NCBI RefSeq assembly: GCF_007859205.1
Contig: NZ_VOHP01000002.1
Span: 1 to 64,000, forward strand
Source: Streptococcus sp. sy004
Lineage (GTDB): Bacteria > Bacillota > Bacilli > Lactobacillales > Streptococcaceae
Length of the DNA stretch: 64,000 bases
Direction: 5' to 3'
Shown here: one piece after another, positions 54,797-64,000 of the stretch
Layout of the letters: each line of letters starts with the position of its first letter
Numbering within the stretch: position 1 is the first letter of the stretch
Position numbers and translations under genes: made by a program
The notes under the pieces: generated by a model
Told to the model about the DNA's origin: nothing
Databases searched by the model: none
What the model saw: only the letters and a program-made list of their open reading frames with translations

Positions 54797-55654
54797 ATGA
54801 AATTGAAAAAGATTTTAGGTATTGCCAGTTTGGCACTTGTATCAGGTTTTGTCTTGGCTGCTTGTGGTCAAAAATCAACTAGCTCAGATGACGCTAAAAC
54901 AGTAACCGTTGGTGTGATGACAAAAACAGAATCTGATGATGCACGTTGGAGTAAAATTCAAGAACTTCTTAAAGCAGATGGTATCACTTTGGAGTATAAG
55001 GAATTTACAGACTACTCACAACCTAACAAGGCTTTAGCTAACGGTGAGGTTGATATCAATGCTTTCCAACATTACAACTTCTTGGATAATTGGAATGAAG
55101 AAAACAAGGGAGATTTGGTTGCGATTGCGGAAACTTATATCAGTCCAATTCATCTCTTCTCAGGAACTGACAGTTCAGGTAAGGCTAAGTACACTGAACT
55201 TAGTCAACTACCAGACAATGCAACGATTGCTGTACCAAACGATGCCACTAACGAAAGTCGTGTCCTATACGTTCTTGAATCAGCAGGTTTGATTAAATTG
55301 AACGTTTCAGGTAAAGAATTTGCGACAGTAGCTAATATTACTGAAAACAAAAAGAACTTACAAATCAAGGAAGTTGACGCGTCACAAACGGCTCGTTCAT
55401 TGACATCAGTTGATGCAGCCTTTGTAAACAATAGCTACGCTGTCCCAGCAGGTATTGACTACTCAACATCATTGCTTAAAGAAGAAGTAAACGATAACTC
55501 TAAACAATGGATTAACATCTTGGCTGGTCAAAAAGACTGGGAATCTTCAGCTAAGGCTGATGCCATCAAGAAAATCATTGAAGCTTATCATACAGATGAC
55601 GTGAAAAAAGTTATCGATGAAACTTCAGATGGTGTTGATGTTCCAGTTTGGTAG
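54797..55654 (+). CDS. metQ: methionine ABC transporter substrate-binding lipoprotein
   Basis: 285 residues, NlpA/MetQ family. Lipobox FVLAAC (Cys near 23), then VTVGVMTKTESDDARWSKIQELL, NGEVDINAFQHYNFL and VPNDATNESRVLYVLESAGLI. Binds methionine for MetNI. ATG 54797 follows AAGAGG; the frame open to 54737 would include the promoter. MET-box upstream. A hairpin (55671-55709) lies between it and the peptidase gene and may stabilise the metQ transcript. Confidence 0.95.
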   Translation: MKLKKILGIASLALVSGFVLAACGQKSTSSDDAKTVTVGVMTKTESDDARWSKIQELLKADGITLEYKEFTDYSQPNKALANGEVDINAFQHYNFLDNWNEENKGDLVAIAETYISPIHLFSGTDSSGKAKYTELSQLPDNATIAVPNDATNESRVLYVLESAGLIKLNVSGKEFATVANITENKKNLQIKEVDASQTARSLTSVDAAFVNNSYAVPAGIDYSTSLLKEEVNDNSKQWINILAGQKDWESSAKADAIKKIIEAYHTDDVKKVIDETSDGVDVPVW

Positions 55655-55741
55655 AATGATATGAGATTAAGGAGTGAGGAAAAGCTAGGTTGTTGCTAGT
55701 TTTCCTGCTCCTTTCTTTACGAATATAAGGAAAAGATAAAT

Positions 55742-57112
55742 ATGACAAGTGAAAAAGCTGATATTCAGGCCTTTTGGTCAGATTCAATTGTTCAAGATTA
55801 TTTGATGGTTTTACGCGATTTGATTGCCAAAAAATCAATCTATGCTCAAGGTATTGGCCTTTTAGAAGTGGCCCACTTTTTAGCAGAAACTTTTCGTAAA
55901 GCAGGTGCTCAAGTGACCCTTGATGATAGCTATGCTGCCCCTTTTGTGATGGCAGAGTTTAAGAGTGAGCAAGCAGATGCCAAGACCGTCATTTTCTACA
56001 ACCATTATGACACTGTTCCAGCTGACGCTGACCAAATCTGGACGAGCGATCCGTTTACCATGACCATACGAGATGATATTATCTACGGACGGGGTGTTGA
56101 TGATGACAAGGGGCATATCACAGCTCGCTTGACAGCTATGATGAAGGTTCTACAAGAAGGCCAAGGCTTGCCAGTTAATGTCATTTTTATCATGGAAGGG
56201 GCTGAAGAATCAGCTTCTGTTGACTTGGATAAGTATCTAGCTAAATATAGTGCCAAGTTGTCTAAGGCAGATTTATTGATTTGGGAACAGGGAAATCGCA
56301 ACAATCTAGGACAGCTTGAAATCTACGGTGGCAACAAAGGGATTTTGACCTTTGATGCGTATGTTAAGAGTGCAGATTTGGATATTCATTCTAGCTATGG
56401 TGGTGTCGTGGAATCAAGTATTTGGTACTTGATTCGGGCACTTAATAGTTTACGAGAAGCAGATGGTTCCTTGTTAATTGAGGGCTTGACAGATGAGTTA
56501 CTTGAACCAAATGAGCGAGAAATGGCTCTTATTCAGAAACATGCCCAACTAAGTCCAGAAAAATTACAGGCTATCTACGGCTTGGAGTTACCTATTTTGG
56601 TTGAAGAGCGTGAAGTATTCTTGAAACGTTTTTATTTTGAACCGTCGATTGCTATTGAAGGCTTATGGTCGGGCTATCAAGGAAGTGGTGTCAAGACAAT
56701 TTTGCCAGGTCAAGCCCATGCAAAATTGGAGATTCGTCTAGTTCCTAATCTCAGTCCGCAGGATGTCTTTGACAAGGTCAAAAAACAATTGGTCAAAAAT
56801 GGCTTTTCTCAAGTGGAATTGACCTATACTTTGGGCGAAAAGAGCTATCGCAGTGATATGAGTCATGATGCCATTATCCGAGTGATAGAACTGGCTAAGG
56901 CTCACTATGAAGAGGGTGTGGCTATCTTGCCAACTTCAGCAGGTACAGGTCCTATGCACACGGTTTTTGATGCCCTAGGCGTGCCGATTGCTGCTTTTGG
57001 AATGGGGAATCCCAATAGTCGAGACCATGCTGGAGATGAAAATGTAACGGTAGCGGATTACTACCGTCATGTAAAACTAATAGAGGAGTTAATCAGAAGT
57101 TATGGCAAATGA
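55742..57112 (+). CDS. M20 family peptidase
   Basis: 456 residues, dizinc M20 peptidase of the CNDP-like dipeptidase group. Metal motifs NHYDTVPAD (about 82-90), [10 protein letters not shown] (about 117-126), the catalytic Glu pair in EGAEESAS (about 150-157) and the C-terminal His in [16 protein letters not shown]. Sitting inside the methionine uptake operon between metQ and metN, it probably frees methionine from small peptides or acylated forms; that is inferred from position. Confidence 0.88.
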   Translation: MTSEKADIQAFWSDSIVQDYLMVLRDLIAKKSIYAQGIGLLEVAHFLAETFRKAGAQVTLDDSYAAPFVMAEFKSEQADAKTVIFYNHYDTVPADADQIWTSDPFTMTIRDDIIYGRGVDDDKGHITARLTAMMKVLQEGQGLPVNVIFIMEGAEESASVDLDKYLAKYSAKLSKADLLIWEQGNRNNLGQLEIYGGNKGILTFDAYVKSADLDIHSSYGGVVESSIWYLIRALNSLREADGSLLIEGLTDELLEPNEREMALIQKHAQLSPEKLQAIYGLELPILVEEREVFLKRFYFEPSIAIEGLWSGYQGSGVKTILPGQAHAKLEIRLVPNLSPQDVFDKVKKQLVKNGFSQVELTYTLGEKSYRSDMSHDAIIRVIELAKAHYEEGVAILPTSAGTGPMHTVFDALGVPIAAFGMGNPNSRDHAGDENVTVADYYRHVKLIEELIRSYGK

Positions 57113-58166
57113 AATTATTAACTTAGAACATATTGATATTACCTTTCATCAGAAGAAACGAGTGATTGAAGCCGTTAAAGATGTCAGTATCACAATTAAT
57201 CAAGGGGATATTTATGGTATTGTTGGTTATTCTGGTGCTGGGAAATCAACCTTGGTTCGTGTCATCAACCTGTTGCAAAAACCGACCAAGGGTCGTGTGG
57301 TCATTGATAGTGATGTGATTTTTGATAATGACAAACCTGTTTTGACGGCGACTCAGTTGCGAGAGAAACGTCGTGATATTGGCATGATTTTCCAACACTT
57401 TAACCTAATGTCACAAAAAACTGCTCGAGAAAATGTCGCTTTTGCTCTGAAACATTCTGACTTGAGTAAGGAAGAAAAAGATAAAAAAGTGACAGAACTC
57501 TTGGGTCTGGTTGGCTTGGCAGATCGTGCTGACAATTACCCCTCACAACTGTCTGGTGGGCAAAAACAACGTGTCGCCATCGCTCGTGCCCTTGCTAATG
57601 ATCCTAAGATTTTGATTTCAGATGAATCAACCAGTGCCTTGGATCCAAAAACCACCAAGCAAATTTTGAGTCTTTTACAAAATCTGAATGAAAAATTAGG
57701 TTTGACCATTGTCATGATTACCCATGAAATGCAGATTGTTAAAGACATTTGTAATCGTGTTGCGGTTATGCAAAATGGTGTGCTGATTGAAGAAGGCAGT
57801 GTGCTGGATATTTTCTCTAACCCACAGCAAGTCTTAACTCAGGAATTTATCCAAACGGCTACTGGCTTAGATGAAGCTCTTCTCAAGATTGAAAAGCAAG
57901 ACATTGTTGCTAATCTAGCGGATGATTCGATTTTAGTTGAGTTAAAATATGCGGGAACGTCAACCGATGAGCCGATTCTTAATCAGATTTATAAAGAATT
58001 TGATGTCAGTGCCAATATCCTTTATGGCAATATTGAAATTCTAGACCATGTGCCAGTTGGTGAATTGGTCGTTATCCTATCTGGTCAAACGGACAATTTG
58101 GCTAGTGCATTAACTGCCCTAGAAAAAGCTGGGGTATCTGTTGTTGTATTGAAAAGAGGTGCCTAG
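57102..58166 (+). CDS. metN: methionine ABC transporter ATP-binding protein
   Basis: 354 residues. Walker [12 protein letters not shown] (about 41-51), signature [15 protein letters not shown], Walker [15 protein letters not shown]-loop THEMQIV, and a C-terminal NIL domain (about 270-350) that senses methionine for feedback inhibition. It overlaps the M20 gene by 11 bp and abuts metI. Confidence 0.96.
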   Translation: MANEIINLEHIDITFHQKKRVIEAVKDVSITINQGDIYGIVGYSGAGKSTLVRVINLLQKPTKGRVVIDSDVIFDNDKPVLTATQLREKRRDIGMIFQHFNLMSQKTARENVAFALKHSDLSKEEKDKKVTELLGLVGLADRADNYPSQLSGGQKQRVAIARALANDPKILISDESTSALDPKTTKQILSLLQNLNEKLGLTIVMITHEMQIVKDICNRVAVMQNGVLIEEGSVLDIFSNPQQVLTQEFIQTATGLDEALLKIEKQDIVANLADDSILVELKYAGTSTDEPILNQIYKEFDVSANILYGNIEILDHVPVGELVVILSGQTDNLASALTALEKAGVSVVVLKRGA

Positions 58167-58859
58167 ATGAATGAATTGATTCAAACCTATTTGCCTAACG
58201 TCTATGCGTTGGGGTGGTCTGGTGATGCAGGTTGGGGAACTGCCCTGTTTAACACCCTTTATATGACCTTAATTCCTTTTGTTATCGGTGGCATTTTGGG
58301 CTTGGTTGCCGGTTTATTATTGGTAATGACTAAACCAGGTGGTGTTATTGAAAATAAATTAGTTTTTTGGGTTTTGGATAAGGTGACATCGGTCTTTCGT
58401 GCCATTCCCTTTATTCTTTTGTTAGCTATTATGTTCCCTGTTGCCCTTCTTTTGGTTGGAACCATGCTTGGACCTGATGCAGCCAATGTTTCGCTGTCTG
58501 TGGCAGTATTTCCTTTTTTTGCTCGTCAAGTACAGGTGGTTCTGTCTGAGTTGGACAAGGGAATTATTGAAGCAGCTCAAGCGTCTGGTGCGACCACATG
58601 GGATATTGTTTGGGTGTATTTAACGGAAGGGCTACCAGATTTGATTCGTGTGTCAACGGTGACCTTGATTTCCTTGGTTGGTGAAACAGCCATGGCTGGC
58701 GCAATCGGAGCTGGTGGTCTTGGAAATGTTGCTATTTCTTATGGTTATAATCGTTATAATAATGATGTGACTTGGGTGGCAACTCTGATGATTTTGATTT
58801 TGATTTTTGCCATTCAGTTCCTAGGGGATTTCTTAACCAAAAAGGTAAGTCATAAATAG
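58167..58859 (+). CDS. metI: methionine ABC transporter permease
   Basis: 230 residues with five membrane helices. Coupling-helix EAA motif IEAAQASGATTWDIVWVYLTEGLPDLI, in pieces (about 133-160), then GETAMAGAIGAGGLGNVAI. It starts on the base after the metN stop and ends the metQ operon at a bidirectional terminator. Confidence 0.96.
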   Translation: MNELIQTYLPNVYALGWSGDAGWGTALFNTLYMTLIPFVIGGILGLVAGLLLVMTKPGGVIENKLVFWVLDKVTSVFRAIPFILLLAIMFPVALLLVGTMLGPDAANVSLSVAVFPFFARQVQVVLSELDKGIIEAAQASGATTWDIVWVYLTEGLPDLIRVSTVTLISLVGETAMAGAIGAGGLGNVAISYGYNRYNNDVTWVATLMILILIFAIQFLGDFLTKKVSHK

Positions 58860-58875
58860 ATTTTAGATAAAGAAA

Positions 58876-58907
58876 ATACGCTTAGTCAGGACTAAGCGTA
58901 TGATTTT
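58876..58907. terminator. bidirectional terminator metI / brnQ
   Basis: ATACGCTTAGTC (58876-58887) pairs perfectly with GACTAAGCGTAT (58890-58901). Confidence 0.92.
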
Positions 58908-60284
58908 TTATGATTTGATTTTATCTAAGATAAGACCTAGAACAAAACCAATAAGAGCAAAGCAGGTCCAACCGAGTTGGAATTGCCCAAGGGGCACAAC
59001 TTGCGTAAAGAAGTGATTGATACCAGCTGGGATAAAGTCAATACCTAACTGACCAGCTAGGGTAGATAATGAATCGTAAAGGGCAGCAACAGAAGCCCAA
59101 ATTAAAGTTGAAACATAAACGATTTTTTTATCTTTAAACCATTTGCCTGTTAAGGTCAGTACAATCAAGCTAATCGCAATAGGATAAAGGAAGAAGAGCA
59201 TGGCAAGAGAAGCTTTAATGATGCCATTTAGACCACTAAAGTAAAGAAAAGTACCAATTAAGGTCATTATAGCAGACCAGCGAGCATGAGATAGTTTTGG
59301 TAACAAAGTGTGGAAATAATCTGCACTAGCCACCACTAAACCTGACGATGTTGATAGACAGGCTAGAAAAACAGCAAGTGATAGCGTTAATTGACCAAAA
59401 GTTCCGAAATAATTTCTTGCTGCAATACTAAGCACATTACCACCGTCAACGCCGACACCATTGAGAACAAATAGACCGTCTTGCATGTCAAAGAGTCCTT
59501 GAGAAACAGATCCTAGACGAGCAATAAAGATATAGATGATGGCAAGAAAGGCAGTTGTAATAAGCCCTGCTTTGAGTGAAATCGTTGCGATGTCACGTTT
59601 AGATTTAGCCCCAAATTGTTTTGCCGAGTTGATCACAACATTGATAAACATGAAGGCGGCAAGGGCATCAAGTGTCCCATAACCTTGTAATAAACCAGCG
59701 ATGAAAGGAACATCAGCAAAAGCATTAGACAAGTCGCTTGCGGCATTATAGCTCTGGCTAGCAGGAGCGGCAGCTGGACTGATATAAGAACCAATGATTA
59801 AGGTTAGGATAACCAAGAGTAGAGCTGGTGTTAGGTATTTACCAATATAGTCAGCAATTTTACTTGGTTTAACAGCGATTAAATAAGTCAAACCAAAGAA
59901 AATAACACCATAGATGAGTTTGCTGATGAGATCATTGCCAAAGAAAGGGGCGACTCCAACAGAGAAAGAAACAGCTCCGGTTCTTGAGATAGAAAATAGA
60001 GGGCCAATAGCCAGATTAAGCACAGTCATGAAAACAACGGCAAAACCTTTAGACACTCGTTTTTCAATCATATCTTGGGCATTGTCACTACCAGAATACG
60101 AAATAGCAATGACTGCCAATAACGGTAGAGTGACGGCTGATAAACAGAAACCTAGGACGGCAAGCCAAAGACTACTACCAGAGTAAATGCCAAGAAAGGC
60201 AGGATAGGTTAGGTTTGATGCTCCAAAAAACATGGCAAAAAGCATCAAACCAATAATTAGATATTTATTTTGAGTGGACTTCAT
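58908..60284 (-). CDS. brnQ: branched-chain amino acid transport system carrier protein
   Basis: LIVCS-family sodium- or proton-coupled symporter for Leu, Ile and Val. 458 residues, about twelve helices. LMLFAMFFGASNLTYPAFLG, RTGAVSFSVGVAPFF, QGYGTLDALAAFMFINVVI and LSTSSGLVVASADYFH are family-typical. The start at 60284 has GAGGAAA; an ATG 14 codons upstream (60326) would read through the operator. Own promoter on the minus strand. CodY control is expected but not shown. Confidence 0.93.
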   Translation of the reverse strand: MKSTQNKYLIIGLMLFAMFFGASNLTYPAFLGIYSGSSLWLAVLGFCLSAVTLPLLAVIAISYSGSDNAQDMIEKRVSKGFAVVFMTVLNLAIGPLFSISRTGAVSFSVGVAPFFGNDLISKLIYGVIFFGLTYLIAVKPSKIADYIGKYLTPALLLVILTLIIGSYISPAAAPASQSYNAASDLSNAFADVPFIAGLLQGYGTLDALAAFMFINVVINSAKQFGAKSKRDIATISLKAGLITTAFLAIIYIFIARLGSVSQGLFDMQDGLFVLNGVGVDGGNVLSIAARNYFGTFGQLTLSLAVFLACLSTSSGLVVASADYFHTLLPKLSHARWSAIMTLIGTFLYFSGLNGIIKASLAMLFFLYPIAISLIVLTLTGKWFKDKKIVYVSTLIWASVAALYDSLSTLAGQLGIDFIPAGINHFFTQVVPLGQFQLGWTCFALIGFVLGLILDKIKS

Positions 60285-60310
60285 TGATATTTCCTCGTTT
60301 ACGTAAATTG

Positions 60311-60333
60311 AAGTGAAAATAATCATTTCACTT
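60311..60333 (-). promoter_or_regulatory. palindrome at the brnQ transcription start
   Basis: AAGTGAAA (60311-60318), seven bases, TTTCACTT (60326-60333), a perfect 8-bp inverted repeat. It lies just downstream of the predicted brnQ start (about 60335) and could block promoter clearance or form an RNA hairpin. It does not match CodY. Confidence 0.6.
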
Positions 60334-60341
60334 GTTCTATC

Positions 60342-60370
60342 ATTGTACCCCAGTTCTAAATATTCGTCAA
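60342..60370 (-). promoter_or_regulatory. brnQ promoter
   Basis: On the minus strand TTGACG (60370 down to 60365), 17 bp, TACAAT (60347 down to 60342). Confidence 0.75.
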
Positions 60371-60417
60371 TAGCTTAAAAAATTAGAGAAATCTAAGGTA
60401 AATTTACAGAAATAGCC

Positions 60418-60446
60418 TTGAATTTTTGTTCCTTTTAAGATAATAT
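60418..60446 (+). promoter_or_regulatory. candidate sstT promoter
   Basis: TTGAAT (60418-60423), 17 bp, TAATAT (60441-60446). The -10 is imprecise; GATAAT at 60439 is an alternative with a short spacer. Confidence 0.5.
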
Positions 60447-60479
60447 AGTGATATTACTATTTTTAAAGGAGTAAAATAG

Positions 60480-61688
60480 ATGAAAGAAATGAATTTTTGG
60501 AATCGACTGAGTTTGATTCAGCGAATTATTATTGGTGTGGCAATTGGAGCGATTTTAGGACTTCTAGTGCCATCATGGTCAGTGATTGGCTTGTTCGGTA
60601 CCGTTTTTGTTGGTGCCTTGAAGGGTGTAGCTCCTGTCTTAGTATTTGTTTTGGTTGTGCATGCGCTATCACAAACCCGTCAAGGTCAGCAAAGTAATAT
60701 GAAAGGCGTTATCAGCCTATACCTTTTAGTAACCTTTGCAGCCGCCTTTGTAGCTGTTTTAGCAAGTTTTGCCTTTCCTGTAACCCTTAATCTGTCAGGG
60801 GGGGCAACAGATACATCATCAGCCCCTCAAGGGATTGCAGAAGTATTTAACACCTTTATCACAAATATCGTGGATAACCCACTAAATGCAATTGCAACAG
60901 CTAATTATATTGGTGTTTTGTCATGGGCTGTTTTATTTGGTTTGGCTTTACGTCAAGCAAGCGATGCTATTAAGGATGGTCTAGGACAAATCTCAGATGC
61001 CACATCAAAAGTGGTGACATGGGTCATTGAAATGGCACCATTCGGTATTATGGGATTGGTGTTCTCGACAATCTCACAAAATGGTTTGGATATCTTGACA
61101 ACTTATGGTCGCCTATTGATGGTCTTGGTAGGTACCATGGCAGTAGTAGCCCTTGTGGTTAATCCGTTGATTGCCTTTATCGTCATGAAGAAAAATCCAT
61201 ATCCATTGGTTTTCCGTTGTTTGAAAGAAAGTGGTATCTCAGCCTTCTTCACGCGTAGTTCAGCAGCTAACATTCCTGTTAACATGCGTTTGTGTAAAGA
61301 GCTGGGCTTGAACGAAGATACTTATTCAGTATCAATTCCACTAGGAGCAACTATCAACATGGGTGGTGCAGCCATTACAATCACGGTTTTGACCTTGGCT
61401 GCAGTGAATACCTTGGGAATTTCTGTAGATTTCCCAACGGCTTTCTTGCTTAGTGTAGTTGCTGCCCTGTCAGCGTGTGGTGCGTCAGGAGTGGCAGGTG
61501 GTTCATTACTTTTGATTCCTTTGGCTTGTAGTTTGTTTGGTATTGATGGTAATATCGCTGCAGAAGTTGTTGGTGTTGGTTTCATCATCGGTGTGATTCA
61601 AGATTCATGTGAAACAGCAATCAACTCATCAACAGACGTTCTCTTTACTGCCGTAGCTGAAAAATCAGCTTGGGGTAAGAATAAGTAA
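60480..61688 (+). CDS. sstT: serine/threonine:Na+ symporter SstT
   Basis: 402 residues of the DAACS family. [22 protein letters not shown] at the N terminus, the serine-rich substrate segment [13 protein letters not shown], the NMGGAAITI helix (TM7-like) and [21 protein letters not shown]. Imports serine and threonine with sodium. RBS AAAGGAG. It has its own terminator (61713-61747). Confidence 0.95.
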   Translation: MKEMNFWNRLSLIQRIIIGVAIGAILGLLVPSWSVIGLFGTVFVGALKGVAPVLVFVLVVHALSQTRQGQQSNMKGVISLYLLVTFAAAFVAVLASFAFPVTLNLSGGATDTSSAPQGIAEVFNTFITNIVDNPLNAIATANYIGVLSWAVLFGLALRQASDAIKDGLGQISDATSKVVTWVIEMAPFGIMGLVFSTISQNGLDILTTYGRLLMVLVGTMAVVALVVNPLIAFIVMKKNPYPLVFRCLKESGISAFFTRSSAANIPVNMRLCKELGLNEDTYSVSIPLGATINMGGAAITITVLTLAAVNTLGISVDFPTAFLLSVVAALSACGASGVAGGSLLLIPLACSLFGIDGNIAAEVVGVGFIIGVIQDSCETAINSSTDVLFTAVAEKSAWGKNK

Positions 61689-61712
61689 GAACTATTTATT
61701 GTTAATCAAAGG

Positions 61713-61747
61713 ACAGGTTGAACAGATCATGTTTCAACCTGTTTTTA
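61713..61747 (+). terminator. terminator after sstT
   Basis: ACAGGTTGAA (61713-61722) pairs with TTCAACCTGT (61733-61742), then TTTTA. Confidence 0.9.
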
Positions 61748-61758
61748 TCTTTTTTTGA

Positions 61759-61775
61759 TATAGTTTGTAACTATG
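61759..61775 (+). promoter_or_regulatory. MET-box upstream of the SAM-hydrolase/ECF operon
   Basis: TATAGTT-TGT-AACTATG matches the streptococcal MET-box inverted repeat in 13 of 14 arm positions. It lies 23 bp upstream of the -35 region TACAAA (61799-61804), whose partner is TGA-TAAAAT (-10 at 61822-61827). The metQ MET-box stands 22 bp from its -35, so the geometry is nearly identical. Confidence 0.78.
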
Positions 61776-61860
61776 GATATTCCTTGTTAAGTATAGCCTA
61801 CAAAAATAGTGTAACTTATGATAAAATAAATACTATCTTAGTTAGAAAAAGGAAAGATAA

Positions 61861-62703
61861 ATGAGTAATCAATTACTAGTGTTACAATCAGATTTTGGTT
61901 TGGTTGATGGGGCAGTCTCGGCCATGATTGGTGTAGCATTGCAAGAATCACCCAACTTAGGTATTCACCATTTGACGCATGACATTACACCTTATAACAT
62001 CTTTGAAGGCAGCTATCGTCTGTTCCAAACGGTTGAGTATTGGCCGAAAGGAACAACCTTTGTTTCGGTTGTTGATCCAGGTGTGGGGTCTAAACGTAAA
62101 AGTGTCGTTGCCTTAACAGAACAAGACCACTATATCGTGACACCAGACAATGGTACCCTATCTTACATTAAAAAACATGTTGGTATTAAGGCTGTTCGTG
62201 AGATTTCTGAAGTGAAAAATCGTCGTCAAAATACAGAGCATTCTTATACCTTCCATGGTCGCGATGTCTATGCCTATACAGGAGCAAAATTAGCTAGTGG
62301 GCATATTAGCTTTGAAGAAGTTGGCCCTGTCTTGTCAGTGAATGATATTGTGGAATTGCCAGTAGTAGAAACCCAAGTTACTGACAATCAGGTTAGGGGA
62401 GCTATTGACATTTTGGATGTTCGCTTTGGATCTTTGTGGACTTCGATTACTCGTGAGGAGTTTTATCAATTAAACCCAGAATTTAACGACCGTTTTGAAG
62501 TGACGATTTATAACAATGATATGTTGGTGTATCAAAATCAAGTGACGTATGGTAAATCTTTTGCAGATGTCCGTATTGGTCAGCCAATTTTGTATATTAA
62601 CTCTCTCTATCGTCTAGGTTTAGCGATTAACCAAGGGTCGTTTGCCAAGGCATATAATGTGGGAGTGGGTTCGAACTGGCATATTGAAGTGAAGAAAATT
62701 TAG
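61861..62703 (+). CDS. S-adenosyl-L-methionine hydrolase (SAM hydroxide adenosyltransferase, DUF62)
   Basis: 280 residues. LQSDFGLVDGAVSAMIG at the N terminus, and the proposed catalytic triad Asp72 and Arg79 in VVDPGVGSKRK and His132 in TFHGRDVYA. Archaeal and bacterial homologues split SAM into adenosine and methionine. It is first in an operon with an ECF S component and ATPase, under a MET-box, so it likely serves methionine or SAM recovery. RBS AAAGGAAAG. Confidence 0.88.
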   Translation: MSNQLLVLQSDFGLVDGAVSAMIGVALQESPNLGIHHLTHDITPYNIFEGSYRLFQTVEYWPKGTTFVSVVDPGVGSKRKSVVALTEQDHYIVTPDNGTLSYIKKHVGIKAVREISEVKNRRQNTEHSYTFHGRDVYAYTGAKLASGHISFEEVGPVLSVNDIVELPVVETQVTDNQVRGAIDILDVRFGSLWTSITREEFYQLNPEFNDRFEVTIYNNDMLVYQNQVTYGKSFADVRIGQPILYINSLYRLGLAINQGSFAKAYNVGVGSNWHIEVKKI

Positions 62704-62712
62704 GAGATGTCT

Positions 62713-63261
62713 ATGAAAAATAACTCAATTAAAAAAGTTGTCGCAACGGGAATTGGTGCCGCACTCTTTGTGATTATTGGAATTTTGGTGAATATTCCTG
62801 TACCAGTACCCAATACCAGTATCCAGTTACAGTATGCTGTTTTAGCTTTGTTTGCCTTGATTTATGGGCCAAGCGTTGGTTTCTTTGCAGGTTTTATTGG
62901 TCATGCACTCAAGGATGCCATTCAATACGGCTCAGTTTGGTGGACTTGGGTCTTGGTCAGTGGTTTGATTGGTTTGGGCCTTGGTTTCTTGTCTGGTGTG
63001 ATTAAGCTGGATAAAGGGCAATTGCAAACCAAAGACTATCTGGTGTTCAACCTTACTCAACTAGTAGTAAACTTTATTGGCTGGGGGTTGATTGCACCTT
63101 ATGCAGATGTTTTGATTTACAAGGAAATTGCTAGTAAAGTCTATGTTCAAGGGATTTGGTCAGCAGGAGTTAATGCCCTAACAGTTGGTTTGGGTGGTAG
63201 CTTGTTGATTGGGCTTTATGCTCGGACTCGAATTAAAGCTGGTAGTCTTTCTAAGGATTGA
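62713..63261 (+). CDS. ECF transporter S component, UPF0397 family
   Basis: 182 residues with five to six membrane helices. [61 protein letters not shown], in pieces, is the UPF0397 pattern, often annotated as a riboflavin-type ECF substrate-binding protein. Position after a SAM hydrolase and the shared MET-box argue for a methionine- or SAM-related ligand. GGAG at 62703-62706 suits ATG 62713; ATG 62707 is too near. The ATPase gene follows after 5 bp. Confidence 0.85.
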   Translation: MKNNSIKKVVATGIGAALFVIIGILVNIPVPVPNTSIQLQYAVLALFALIYGPSVGFFAGFIGHALKDAIQYGSVWWTWVLVSGLIGLGLGFLSGVIKLDKGQLQTKDYLVFNLTQLVVNFIGWGLIAPYADVLIYKEIASKVYVQGIWSAGVNALTVGLGGSLLIGLYARTRIKAGSLSKD

Positions 63262-63266
63262 TAGAA

Positions 63267-64000
63267 ATGATGACAGACTTGATTGTATTTGATGATTTTA
63301 GTTTTCAATATGAAACACAAGCAGAGCCTACTCTGAAAAATATTAACCTAAGTATCCAAGAAGGTGAAAAAATCTTATTGGTTGGGCCGTCTGGTTCAGG
63401 CAAATCAACCTTAGGACAGTTAATTAACGGCTTGATTCCTAATCATCACAAGGGAAAAATGACAGGTCGTTTTCTAATGGCGGGTCAGCCTAGCTTTGAA
63501 CAATCGATTTATGATAAGTCAAAACTGGTCAGTACGGTATTGCAGGATACCGATGGCCAGTTTATTGGCTTGTCTGTGGCAGAAGATATAGCCTTTGCTT
63601 TAGAAAATGATCAAGTACCTGAAAAAGAGATGAAAGAAAAGGTCGAGGTGTGGAGCAAACGACTAGGTTTGGAAGATTTGCTACAACACCGTCCACAAGA
63701 TTTATCAGGTGGGCAAAAGCAAAGAGTGAGCTTAGCAGGTGTTCTAATTGATGAAAGTCCGATTTTAGTGTTTGACGAGCCTTTGGCTAATTTAGATCCT
63801 AAATCCAGTCAGGATATGTTGGCTCTTATTGACAGTATTCATAAGAGTGAGAAAGTCACAACCTTGATTATTGAACATCGCTTAGAGGAAGTGCTAGCTG
63901 CTTCTGTTGATCGAGTGATTTTGATGGCGGAAGGTGAGGTTATTTTTGATGGGCAACCAGATGACTTATTGCTTACGACTTTATTAAAAGAGCAAGGGAT
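63267..64000 (+). CDS. ECF transporter ATP-binding protein, 3' end outside the window
   Basis: The first 244 residues of an open frame that runs off the window. Walker [11 protein letters not shown] (about 40-49), Q-loop region [17 protein letters not shown], signature LSGGQKQR, Walker [15 protein letters not shown]-loop IEHRLEEV. The A-component partners of UPF0397 proteins usually carry two fused ATPase domains (YkoD-like, roughly 550 residues), so a second domain and an EcfT membrane gene are expected beyond 64000. ATG 63267 has AAGGA nine bases upstream. Confidence 0.88.
   Translation, partial: MMTDLIVFDDFSFQYETQAEPTLKNINLSIQEGEKILLVGPSGSGKSTLGQLINGLIPNHHKGKMTGRFLMAGQPSFEQSIYDKSKLVSTVLQDTDGQFIGLSVAEDIAFALENDQVPEKEMKEKVEVWSKRLGLEDLLQHRPQDLSGGQKQRVSLAGVLIDESPILVFDEPLANLDPKSSQDMLALIDSIHKSEKVTTLIIEHRLEEVLAASVDRVILMAEGEVIFDGQPDDLLLTTLLKEQG

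Noticed and set aside
60401-60415. CodY-box-like AATTTACAGAAATAG between brnQ and sstT
   Set aside because: Four mismatches to AATTTTCWGAAAATT. Such matches are common in AT-rich DNA, so it is not listed as a feature, though brnQ is a plausible CodY target.

Overview
The window is chromosomal DNA of a Streptococcus, or a very close member of the Streptococcaceae. It is low-GC, and the gene order is streptococcal: a tRNA array leading into mreC/mreD and a PcsB-type CHAP protein, then rpmG-secE-nusG, rpsL-rpsG-fusA-gap-pgk, glnR-glnA, codY-pncA-gatCAB, and yqeG-yqeH-yhbY-nadD-yqeK-rsfS-yqeM. The species cannot be named from sequence reading alone. Nearly all of it is core genome. There is no prophage, insertion sequence, integrase, CRISPR array or restriction system.

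Layout. 1-865: ten complete tRNA genes and the 3' part of an eleventh. 935-3949: cell-shape genes mreC and mreD, then a secreted CHAP hydrolase with a 14-residue repeat and a WalR-type site in its promoter. 4076-12105: nucleotide, lipid, folate and envelope precursor genes (prs, recO, plsX, 5-FTHF cyclo-ligase, rhomboid, galU, gpsA, dut, radA). 12141-20627: formate/nitrite-type channel, gltX, rpmG-secE-nusG, the str operon and gap. 20756-24374: pgk, a FUSC-like membrane protein, glnR-glnA. 24525-31750: a lipoprotein, rpoY-rnjA, the t6A genes tsaB-rimI-tsaD with a threonine-aldolase-like gene, and a frameshifted Ala/Glu-repeat membrane protein. 31945-42312: glpF, cppA with a serine hydrolase, a TauE/SafE transporter, mutS2, trxA, an aminotransferase, codY-pncA and an Rrf2 regulator with its probable target. 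42407-53688: gatCAB, the yqeG-to-tmcAL ribosome/NAD/tRNA-modification run, a large membrane protein and a YebC family gene. 53825-64000: a sulfur amino acid district with a glutathione/cystine-type lipoprotein, metQ-M20 peptidase-metN-metI, brnQ, sstT, and an operon of SAM hydrolase, ECF S component and ECF ATPase cut by the window end.

The most informative observations are regulatory. A perfect streptococcal MET-box lies upstream of metQ, and a near-perfect one lies at almost the same distance upstream of the SAM-hydrolase/ECF operon. This ties an ECF transporter of a family usually labelled riboflavin to methionine/SAM metabolism. A CmbR/CysR-type motif precedes the glutathione/cystine-type lipoprotein. 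Three genes (recO, mutS2, the TauE/SafE gene) have a -10 box placed so that transcription should begin at or within a base of the start codon, predicting leaderless mRNAs. rpsL has a roughly 130-nt leader with mutually exclusive pairings. An Rrf2 regulator sits beside a palindrome covering the -35 of its neighbour, and brnQ has an uncharacterised palindrome right at its start site. I found no clearly new enzymatic or defence system. The best candidates for something undescribed are the MET-box-linked ECF transporter, the rpsL leader and the brnQ operator.
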